This document shows, piece by piece, positions 58,006-64,000 of a stretch of DNA of 64,000 bases; the stretch's first letter is position 1; each line of letters opens with the position of its first letter. The notes under the pieces were generated by a model. The model searched no databases. It was not told the origin of the DNA and was given only the letters and a program-made list of their open reading frames with translations. A program made the translations under genes and the position numbers. This stretch comes from Myxococcota bacterium (GTDB lineage Bacteria > Myxococcota_A > UBA9160 > UBA6930). The stretch covers positions 248,001 to 312,000 of the forward strand of contig JANQOX010000005.1 of assembly GCA_028285625.1 (NCBI GenBank). Reading direction: 5' to 3'.

Positions 58006-59214
58006 ATGGTACTTTCCGGGCCGGTGCTTGGCTCGGCCTCCCTCCGGCGCTTCACGCGGCTCACCGTGCTCTTGATCGCCGTCGACTTCCTGGACGAGCT
58101 CGCGTCGGGCATCCCCTTCGTGGGCGCCCCGGGGATCCAGCGCGACCTGGGCATCTCCTACGGGCAGGCCGCCGGCTGGGTGCTCACCTCGTTCGGGCTG
58201 CTCGCGCTGGTGCTCGAGCCTCCGCTCTTCTTGCTGGCCGACCGCTACCCCCGACGGTTCTTCGTGTGCGGCGGGCTCCTGGCCGAGGGACTGATCTGTC
58301 TACTCGCCGGGTTCGCTCCCGGCTTCGGCACGCTGCTCGTGGCCGTCGCGCTCTACGGGCCCGCGAGCGGCGTGGGTGTGGGCCTGGCCCAGGCCACCCT
58401 CATGGACGCGCACCCGGACGACCGCGAGCGCATCCTGGTGCGCTGGACGTTGTCGGGATCGCTAGGCGACCTGGCCACGCCGGCGCTGTTTTCGGCGCTG
58501 GCGCTGGTGGCCTGGGGCTGGCGCGAGGCGTTCTGGATCGTGGCCGTCCTCTGGCTGGTGTGGGCGGTGTTGGTTTTTCGGGCGCCGTTTCCCGAGCGCG
58601 TGCAGGAGGACGACGCCCCCGAACCCGGAATGCTCGACGCCCTGCGCAGCGCCTTCGCCACGCCCGCGCTGCGGCCCTGGGTGATCGGCGCGCTGCTCTG
58701 CAACCTGATGGACGAGACGCTGGTGGGGTTCGGTGCACTCTACCTGCGGGATGGTCTCGGGGCCGACGTGCACGGCCGCAGCCTGGTGCTGGGGGCCTTC
58801 ATGGCGGGTGACGTGCTCGGCCTCCTGGGTCTCGAGCCGCTGCTGCGCCGCTACCGCCCCATGCCCATGTTGGCCGCACTGTCGCTCGGCAGCGCTGCCG
58901 CCTATGCGGGCTGGCTGCTCGCGCCGAACGTGGCGTGGTCGGTGGGCTTCGCCCTGCTGGTGGGGCTCTTCACCGGGGGCCACTACCCGCTGGCCAAGGC
59001 CCAGGCGTACCGTGCGTTGCCCGATCGTTCGGGCACGGTGAATGCGGTGATGACCCTGGCCGGGGCCGCCTTCCTGCCCGTACCCGTGCTGCTCGGCGTG
59101 GCCGCCGACGGCGTGGGGCTGCGCTTGGCGCTCGGGTTGTTGATGCTCCAGCCACTGGGCCTGCTGGTGATCGCGCTGCTCGCGATGCGGCGGGGCCGGC
59201 TCGCGGCAAGCTAA
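58006..59214 (+). CDS. major facilitator superfamily transporter
   Basis: This 402-residue protein has about 12 transmembrane helices without a long central loop. The first half has the DRYPRRF-type loop after helix 2 (ADRYPRRFFVCGG), typical of drug/metabolite MFS proteins, and a corresponding segment in the second half (LRRYRPMPML). The substrate is unknown. The ATG at 58006 is used; a GTG at 58024 is a shorter alternative. Twelve bp separate it from the aminotransferase gene. Confidence 0.88.
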   Translation: MVLSGPVLGSASLRRFTRLTVLLIAVDFLDELASGIPFVGAPGIQRDLGISYGQAAGWVLTSFGLLALVLEPPLFLLADRYPRRFFVCGGLLAEGLICLLAGFAPGFGTLLVAVALYGPASGVGVGLAQATLMDAHPDDRERILVRWTLSGSLGDLATPALFSALALVAWGWREAFWIVAVLWLVWAVLVFRAPFPERVQEDDAPEPGMLDALRSAFATPALRPWVIGALLCNLMDETLVGFGALYLRDGLGADVHGRSLVLGAFMAGDVLGLLGLEPLLRRYRPMPMLAALSLGSAAAYAGWLLAPNVAWSVGFALLVGLFTGGHYPLAKAQAYRALPDRSGTVNAVMTLAGAAFLPVPVLLGVAADGVGLRLALGLLMLQPLGLLVIALLAMRRGRLAAS

Positions 59215-59225
59215 CGTCGGCCCCC

Positions 59226-60386
59226 GTGCCCCGACCCGGCGATGCCAGACCGTTCTCCCAGGCGATCTCCCAGGTGGGGGCCTCCGTCTTCTCGCCGCTC
59301 GCGGCCCGGGTGGCCGCGGCCACGCACGAGGTCGTGCCGCTGCACGTGGGTGACACCTGGCTCGAACCCTTCGTGGGCGGCCGCATGCAGGACCTGCGCG
59401 TGGAGGACCACCCGGGCCTGCACCGCTACGGGCCCACGGCGGGCCTGCCCGAGCTGGTCGATGCGATCGTCGAGAAGGTGCGTCGCAGCAACGGGCTCGA
59501 TGCCGACCGCGACCGCGTGCTCGTGACCGGCGGCGCCACCGGCGCGCTGGCCTGCGCCGTGGCGGCGCTCGCCGACCCGGGTGAAGAGGTGCTGATCCTC
59601 GCGCCCTTCTGGCCGCTCATCCGGGGCATCGTGCGCACGGGCCGCGCAGTGCCCGTCGAGGTTCCGTTCTTCGACCGGGTGGATTCCGCCGAGGATGCCC
59701 TGGCCGCCGTCGAGGCCCTGCGTACCGAGCGCACGGTCGCGCTCTACGTGTCCACGCCCTCGAACCCCACCGGCCGCGTGATCCCGACCCCCTGGCTCGA
59801 AGCGCTGGCGGGCTGGGCGCGCGCGCACGATCTCTGGGTGCTGTCCGACGAGGTCTACGAGAGCTTCGTGTACCGGGGCGAGCACGTCTCGATGGCGCGC
59901 TTCGCGCCCGAACGCACGGCGAGCGTGTTCTCGTTCTCGAAGGCCTACGGCATGGCCGGTAGCCGCGTCGGGTACCTGGTCGGGCCCGCACCGCTGGTGG
60001 CCGAATGCCACAAGGCCGGCGTGCACACCTTCTACCACGCACCCACCGCCGCTCAGGTGGCCGCGCGCGAGGCCCTGCGCGACGGCGCCGAGTGGCTCGC
60101 GCGCGTTCGCGACGCCTACCGTGTGGCGGGCGAGGACGCGGCGGCCGTGCTGGGCGTGCCGGCGCCCGAGGGGTCGTGCTTCCTGTTCCTGGACGTTCGC
60201 GAGCACCTCGTCGGCGGCGATCTCATGCCGCTGCTCGAGGGCTGCCTCGAAGACGGGCTGCTGCTCGCGCCCGGCGCGTCCTCGGGCGCGGGCTACGAGG
60301 GCTACGCGCGGCTCTGCTTCACCAGTGCGCCCCCCGAGCAGGTGGCGCAGGCGGTGCGCAAGCTGGCGCGACGGCTCGGCCGCTGA
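59226..60386 (+). CDS. class I/II PLP-dependent aminotransferase
   Basis: This 386-residue enzyme has the class-I features: HRYGPTAGLPELVDAI, the SNPTGRVI segment, the DEVYESF Asp that pairs with the PLP ring, and the PLP-lysine motif FSFSKAYGMAGSRVGY. It is most like aspartate/aromatic or alanine aminotransferases, but the amino donor cannot be told. It starts with GTG at 59226 and is likely cotranscribed with the MFS gene. Confidence 0.93.
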   Translation: MPRPGDARPFSQAISQVGASVFSPLAARVAAATHEVVPLHVGDTWLEPFVGGRMQDLRVEDHPGLHRYGPTAGLPELVDAIVEKVRRSNGLDADRDRVLVTGGATGALACAVAALADPGEEVLILAPFWPLIRGIVRTGRAVPVEVPFFDRVDSAEDALAAVEALRTERTVALYVSTPSNPTGRVIPTPWLEALAGWARAHDLWVLSDEVYESFVYRGEHVSMARFAPERTASVFSFSKAYGMAGSRVGYLVGPAPLVAECHKAGVHTFYHAPTAAQVAAREALRDGAEWLARVRDAYRVAGEDAAAVLGVPAPEGSCFLFLDVREHLVGGDLMPLLEGCLEDGLLLAPGASSGAGYEGYARLCFTSAPPEQVAQAVRKLARRLGR

Positions 60387-60407
60387 CGAGCACGCGCACT
60401 CGCCAGG

Positions 60408-60899
60408 CTAGGTGCGCGCGGCCTTCTCGATCACCACCGGCTCGGCCGGCACGTCCTGGTGCGGGCCGTGGTTCGTGGTCTCGACGGCGACGATGGCATC
60501 GACCACGTCCATGCCGTCGCTCACGTGTCCGAACACCGCGTAGCCGAAGCCCTGGGGGTCGGGAGAGCGGTGATCGAGAAAGTCGTTGTCGGACACGTTG
60601 ATGAAGAACTGCGAGGTGGCGCTGTCGACCACGTTGGTGCGCGCCATGGCCAGCGTGCCGCGGGTGTTCTTCTTGCCGTTGGCGGCTTCGTTCTGGATCG
60701 GGTCGCGCGTGGCCTTCTCGCCCATGTCCGAGTCCATGCCGCCGCCCTGGATCATGAATCCCGGGATCACGCGGTGGAAGATGGTGCCGTCGTAGTGGCC
60801 CGCATCGACGTAGGCCAGGAAGTTCTCGACGGTGATCGGCGCGGCATCGGCATCGAGCTCGATGGTGATGTCGCCCTTGTTCGTGGTGAGGCGGACCAT
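60408..60899 (-). CDS. cytoplasmic cyclophilin-type peptidyl-prolyl isomerase
   Basis: This 163-residue single-domain cyclophilin speeds up cis-trans isomerisation of X-Pro bonds. Active-site residues appear in [13 protein letters not shown] (Arg), [11 protein letters not shown] (Gln, Phe) and GYAVFGHV. No signal peptide is present. The second cyclophilin (61023) is divergent and exported, so the cell keeps one in each compartment. Confidence 0.95.
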   Translation of the reverse strand: MVRLTTNKGDITIELDADAAPITVENFLAYVDAGHYDGTIFHRVIPGFMIQGGGMDSDMGEKATRDPIQNEAANGKKNTRGTLAMARTNVVDSATSQFFINVSDNDFLDHRSPDPQGFGYAVFGHVSDGMDVVDAIVAVETTNHGPHQDVPAEPVVIEKAART

Positions 60900-61022
60900 G
60901 GTTCCCTCCTTGGTGGGCGGCCGAGGGTAGCTGGCGTGGCCTGGGGCGCTCCCCGGCCCGCCCAGGGGCCTCCCGCGGGATCGGGCGTTACCCTCCGCGC
61001 TCCAAAACCGGGAGGGACACCC

Positions 61023-61730
61023 ATGCGCAGGCTGGGAAATCGGATCGGATGGATTGCCACGCTGATGGTCGCCGGGACGCTCTGCGTCGGCAGCCTCGCA
61101 ACCGCAGGACACCACGAGGCCGACGAGAAGGGAGCAGCCATGCCCGACAAGCACGACGCGATCCAGACGATCGACGCATTCATCGCCAAGCAGAAGATCG
61201 ACAAGAGCCGCGACGGCTGGAAGACGCGCCTCACCAAGCCGCCCAAGGCGAAGTTCGACCCGACCAAGACCTACTACTGGCAGCTCCAGACGAACGTGGG
61301 TCAGATCAAGATCAAGCTCATGCCCGACGTCGCGCCCATGCACGTCTCGAGCACGATCTACCTGACCAACCTGGGCTTCTACGACGGCACCATCTTCCAC
61401 CGCGTGATCACGGGCTTCATGGCCCAGGGCGGCGACCCGCTGGGCAGCGGCCGCGGCGGCCCCGGCTACAAGTACAAGGGCGAGTTCGACCGCTCGGTGC
61501 GCCACGACAAGCCGGGCCTGCTCAGCATGGCCAACGCCGGGCCCGGGACCGACGGCAGCCAGTTCTTCCTCACCTTCGTGCCGACGCCGCACCTCGACGG
61601 CAAGCACACCATCTTCGGTGAGGTGGTCGAAGGCATGGGCACGGTGAAGGAGCTCGAGGCGCGTGGGTCGGGCAGCGGCCGCACGCGCGAGAAGCTCGAG
61701 ATCCAGTCGGCCAAGATCCTGGTGGAGTAG
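61023..61730 (+). CDS. exported cyclophilin-type peptidyl-prolyl isomerase
   Basis: This 235-residue protein has a signal peptide (residues 1-28: [19 protein letters not shown]) followed by a short Lys-rich linker and a cyclophilin domain (about 85-230) with [34 protein letters not shown] and [10 protein letters not shown]. It should fold periplasmic proteins. The ATG follows GGGAGGG with good spacing. Confidence 0.94.
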   Translation: MRRLGNRIGWIATLMVAGTLCVGSLATAGHHEADEKGAAMPDKHDAIQTIDAFIAKQKIDKSRDGWKTRLTKPPKAKFDPTKTYYWQLQTNVGQIKIKLMPDVAPMHVSSTIYLTNLGFYDGTIFHRVITGFMAQGGDPLGSGRGGPGYKYKGEFDRSVRHDKPGLLSMANAGPGTDGSQFFLTFVPTPHLDGKHTIFGEVVEGMGTVKELEARGSGSGRTREKLEIQSAKILVE

Positions 61731-61992
61731 GGCGCCCCGCGCGGCACCGGGGCGCTTCGCCACGCCCTGCGGGCGGGCAGGGCCGGGCGGAGCGGGCGCC
61801 GGGCGGCCCAAGTGGTGGGCCCGAAATTGTACCCGCGGGTGTCACCTGGCCGTCAGCCCCGGCACACACCCTCGGGTAGGGTCCCCACCGGGCCTCGAAA
61901 TCGGGGGCCCATCCCGCTATCCCTATCCGGCTGTCTACACTGCGCCGGCGCACGCGACGTGCAGCCGAGGCGCAGCTTCGGAGGATCCGACA
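61731..61992 (+). promoter_or_regulatory. leader/promoter region upstream of the aldolase gene
   Basis: This 262-bp region has no coding sequence in the forward direction that looks real. It holds several GC-rich inverted pairs (GGGCCC, CCCATCCCGC) and ends with a CGGAGGATCC ribosome binding site before the TTG at 61993. A promoter is expected but I cannot assign -10/-35 boxes with confidence. Confidence 0.35.
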
Positions 61993-62901
61993 TTGACGAA
62001 GCGAGTGAAGGAAATCCTGTCCTGGTACCCCAGTGACAACCCCGGCACGCTCTCCAACCTGGCGCGCATGATGAACCACGGCCGTCTGGCCGGTACCGGC
62101 AAGCTGGTGATCCTGCCGGTGGACCAGGGCTTCGAGCACGGTCCGGCGCGCAGCTTCGCCAAGAACCCGCAGGGCTACGACCCCCGCTACCACTTCGAGC
62201 TGGGCATCGAGGCCGGCTGCAACGCCTACGCCGCGCCGCTGGGCTTCCTCGAGGCGGGTGCGGCCGAGTTCGCCGGCCAGATCCCGCTGATCCTGAAGCT
62301 CAACAACAGCGACAGTCTGCTGGGCGAGCCCTGCCCGGCGGTGACCGGCAGCGTGCAGGACGCCCTGCGCCTGGGCTGCTCGGCGATCGGCTTCACGATC
62401 TACCCGTCGTCCGACTCGCGCAACACCATGTACGAGCAGATCCGCGAGCTGACGCTCGAGGCCAAGGACGCCGGCCTCGCCGTCGTCGTGTGGTCGTACC
62501 CGCGCGGCACCGTGTCGAAGGACGGTGAGACCGCCATCGACATCGTGGCCTACGCGGCCCAGATCGCCGCGCAGCTCGGTGCGCACATCATCAAGGTGAA
62601 GCCGCCGAGCGCGCACATCGAGCAGGACGCTGCGCGCAAGGTGTACGAGAGCGAGGGCATCCCGGTCGGTACGCTCGGCGAGCGCGTGCGCCACGTGGTG
62701 CAGAGCGCCTTCGCCGGCCGCCGCATCGTGATCTTCTCGGGCGGTCCGGCCAAGGGCAAGGACGAGGTGCTCGAAGAGATCCGCGGCATCGCCGAGGGCG
62801 GCGGCTTCGGCTCCATCGTGGGCCGCAACTCGTTCCAGCGCCCCAAGGCCGAGGGCATCGAGCTGCTCCACGAGATCATGGACATCCACGCGAACGCGTA
62901 G
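61993..62901 (+). CDS. archaeal-type class I fructose-bisphosphate aldolase (DhnA/DeoC family)
   Basis: This 302-residue protein belongs to the DhnA/FbaB-type aldolases (class I, Schiff base). It has VILPVDQGFEHGPARSF, the IIKVKPPSAH segment with the catalytic Lys, and the phosphate-binding stretch VIFSGGPAKGKDEVL and GGFGSIVGRNSFQR. It cleaves or makes fructose-1,6-bisphosphate. The TTG start at 61993 is preceded by GGAGG nine bases upstream. A strong terminator follows at 62913. Confidence 0.93.
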   Translation: MTKRVKEILSWYPSDNPGTLSNLARMMNHGRLAGTGKLVILPVDQGFEHGPARSFAKNPQGYDPRYHFELGIEAGCNAYAAPLGFLEAGAAEFAGQIPLILKLNNSDSLLGEPCPAVTGSVQDALRLGCSAIGFTIYPSSDSRNTMYEQIRELTLEAKDAGLAVVVWSYPRGTVSKDGETAIDIVAYAAQIAAQLGAHIIKVKPPSAHIEQDAARKVYESEGIPVGTLGERVRHVVQSAFAGRRIVIFSGGPAKGKDEVLEEIRGIAEGGGFGSIVGRNSFQRPKAEGIELLHEIMDIHANA

Positions 62902-62912
62902 GACGCCCAAAG

Positions 62913-62961
62913 CGAAACGAAGGGCCGGTGGGCAGATGCCCGCCGGCCCTTCTTCGTTTCG
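62913..62961. terminator. strong bidirectional intrinsic terminator
   Basis: A long stem pairs CGAAACGAAGGGCCGG with CCGGCCCTTCTTCGTTTCG around a short loop (near AGAT), with one bulge. It lies between convergent genes (aldolase and the small membrane protein). The T- and A-rich stem bases on both sides make it work in both directions. Confidence 0.9.
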
Positions 62962-62967
62962 GGCTCG

Positions 62968-63174
62968 CTACGAGACGCGGACCCAGTAGGCGAGCAATAC
63001 GACGAGTGGCACGAGGCCAGCGAGTCCGAGCCCGAAGCCCGCGAAACGACCCAGGGGCCAGGGGGGCTGACCGGAAGCGGTTCGCAGCACCAACCAGCCG
63101 CCGACACCGGCGAGAAGCGCCGCAACCACCAGCCCGCGGGCGAGGTGGATCTGGATGAAGGCCTCGAGCTCCAT
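62968..63174 (-). CDS. small two-pass membrane protein of unknown function
   Basis: This 68-residue protein has two hydrophobic helices (about residues 12-30: LVVAALLAGVGGWLVLR, and 45-65: GLGLAGLVPLVVLLAYW). I do not recognise a family. The ATG at 63174 overlaps the stop of the upstream small zinc-ribbon gene (TGATG), so the two are translationally coupled. Confidence 0.65.
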   Translation of the reverse strand: MELEAFIQIHLARGLVVAALLAGVGGWLVLRTASGQPPWPLGRFAGFGLGLAGLVPLVVLLAYWVRVS

Positions 63175-63446
63175 CAGTCGTACCGCACCGGGCCCCACGT
63201 CCCGCCGCGACCGTGGTAGGTCTCGACGTCGAGGCGAAACACACGGCTGCACCCGCGGCACGCGTAGCCCGTCGAGACGAAGTCCGGGAAGCGCGTCGTG
63301 TCGGCAGGCGGTGTGGGACCGATGACCTCTTCGAGCGTGCCATCCGCCAGGTTGTCCTGGATCCCGCGCAGCGCTTTGCGCAGCTCACCCAGAGAGCGGA
63401 TCTCGACCGTCAGATCGAGCTCCGCGCACTTCGAACAGACCGGCAT
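63174..63446 (-). CDS. small zinc-ribbon-like protein
   Basis: This 90-residue protein has two Cys pairs, CSKC (residues 4-7) and CRGC (about 67-70), which probably bind one zinc ion. Between them is a helix (GELRKALRGIQDNLADGTLEEV). No known domain is recognised. It may be a small regulatory or chaperone-like factor. The ATG at 63446 is preceded by a GGGG stretch and is coupled to the next gene. Confidence 0.65.
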   Translation of the reverse strand: MPVCSKCAELDLTVEIRSLGELRKALRGIQDNLADGTLEEVIGPTPPADTTRFPDFVSTGYACRGCSRVFRLDVETYHGRGGTWGPVRYD

Positions 63447-63571
63447 GGGCCCCCCGCCTTTGCAGGAGGGTACCCATCGCCTCCGCCATGGCGCGGCCGG
63501 CAGCCGAACTTGCCGACCCTCGCTTCGGGGTACGCTTGGTGGGTGCTGGCATCGAGGGAGGGAGTGGCGAC

Positions 63572-64000
63572 GTGGAACGCATGAACGAGCTGGGCTTCTA
63601 CACACTGGCCGGCGGGGCGACCTCGCCGCGGGTGCTGCTCGACGAGGTGGCCGAGGGCGAGGCGCTCGGTCTCGGATCGGCGTTCATCAGCGAGCGCTTC
63701 AATGTGAAGGAGGCGGCGACGCTCTCTGGCGCGGCAGGCGCAGCGACCACCGAGCTCGGCATCGCGACGGCGGCGACCAACCACAACACGCGACACCCCA
63801 TGGTGACGGCGGCCTACGCCATGACCATGCACAAGCTCACCGGCGGGCGCTTCTCGCTCGGGCTTGGGCGCGGCATCAAGCCCATGTTCGACGCGTATGG
63901 CCTGCCCCCCATCAAGACGGCGCAGATCGAGGACTTCGTGAGCCTCATGCGACGCATCTGGCGGGGCGAGGTCGTGGTGGGGCACGACGGGCCGGCCGGG
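63572..64000 (+). CDS. LLM-class (F420-type) oxidoreductase, N-terminal part, cut by window end
   Basis: The visible 143 codons encode the start of a luciferase-like monooxygenase barrel: ELGFYTLAGGATSPRVLLDEV, GLGSAFISERFNVKEAATLSG, and ELGIATAATNHNTRHPMVTAAYAMTMHKLTGGRFSLGLGRG, here given in parts. The SERFNVKEA and LGLGRGI segments resemble the F420-dependent family found in mycobacteria, suggesting F420 use. The GTG at 63572 sits 7 bases after a GGAG; the ATG at 63581 is too far from it. Confidence 0.88.
   Translation, partial: MERMNELGFYTLAGGATSPRVLLDEVAEGEALGLGSAFISERFNVKEAATLSGAAGAATTELGIATAATNHNTRHPMVTAAYAMTMHKLTGGRFSLGLGRGIKPMFDAYGLPPIKTAQIEDFVSLMRRIWRGEVVVGHDGPAG

Noticed and set aside
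1..64000. Search for tRNA, rRNA, transposase, integrase, phage and attachment-site signatures
   Set aside because: No cloverleaf-like sequence, DDE/tyrosine-recombinase motif or terminal inverted repeats were recognised by eye.

Overview
The window comes from a very GC-rich (by eye about 70%) Gram-negative bacterium. It has lipoproteins with lipoboxes, an RND tripartite efflux operon, OmpA and beta-barrel proteins, Tat-exported enzymes, extensive GTG/TTG start use and an F420-type luciferase-like oxidoreductase. The mixture (kinase-like/FGE fusion, STT3 protein, hydroxysteroid-type SDR, alkylsulfatase-like hydrolase, archaeal-type aldolase) fits a former deltaproteobacterial lineage such as Myxococcota or a neighbouring phylum; this is inference, since the window has no rRNA or other phylogenetic marker. 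I see no tRNA, rRNA, CRISPR array, insertion sequence or prophage. No stretch above about 300 bases lacks a gene or gene remnant.

Layout. 1-5443: a possible partial exported protein, apaG, a glycine-zipper lipoprotein, a 2-oxoglutarate/Fe(II) oxygenase, an outer-membrane barrel protein and an anti-sigma/ECF sigma pair. The sigma gene is divergent from 5597-8122, a large VIT/VWA surface protein. 8174-14396: a complete RND efflux operon (OMF, small membrane protein, adaptor, pump). 14426-15164: an NTF2-like protein and the wreck of a glycerophosphodiesterase gene. 15161-20250 (minus): five tightly packed genes (two SDRs, Gfo/Idh/MocA, sulfotransferase, alkylsulfatase-like MBL protein), divergent from 20363-23105 (VOC, thiolase-like, crotonase); together they look like a catabolic unit. 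23092-27732: phospholipase D/cardiolipin synthase-like protein, exported repeat protein, glutathione reductase-like enzyme and a Tat-exported amidohydrolase.

27879-34557 is the most unusual part: an ALG1-like mannosyltransferase-type protein, a PglK/MsbA-like ABC exporter, an ALG11-like glycosyltransferase and an STT3/PglB/AglB-type oligosaccharyltransferase. That is a compact set resembling the eukaryotic/archaeal lipid-linked oligosaccharide pathway. It is followed by a 1338-residue secreted subtilase with a Thr/Gly/Pro-rich stretch and a Cys-rich region, a plausible substrate.

38754-43391: TetR regulator, HAD hydrolase, small membrane protein, Tat/Fe-S aldo-keto reductase, MFS protein. 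43473-46347: a membrane pseudokinase fused to a formylglycine-generating-enzyme-like domain, then an OmpA-family protein. 46379-49083: sugar-lactone oxidase, divergent from glyA, whose leader carries a clear ZTP (pfl) riboswitch. 49102-50726: M48 protease and two YbjQ-family proteins. 50824-57962: FAD reductase, a phosphatase-like lipoprotein lacking its catalytic Cys, murA with the fosfomycin-resistant Asp variant, MarR regulator and argC, a DUF4124-glutaredoxin membrane protein with a 67-bp tandem duplication of its 3' end, and a crotonase. 58006-64000: MFS protein, aminotransferase, two cyclophilins (one cytoplasmic, one exported), archaeal-type fructose-bisphosphate aldolase followed by a strong terminator, two small proteins and the start of an F420-type LLM oxidoreductase.
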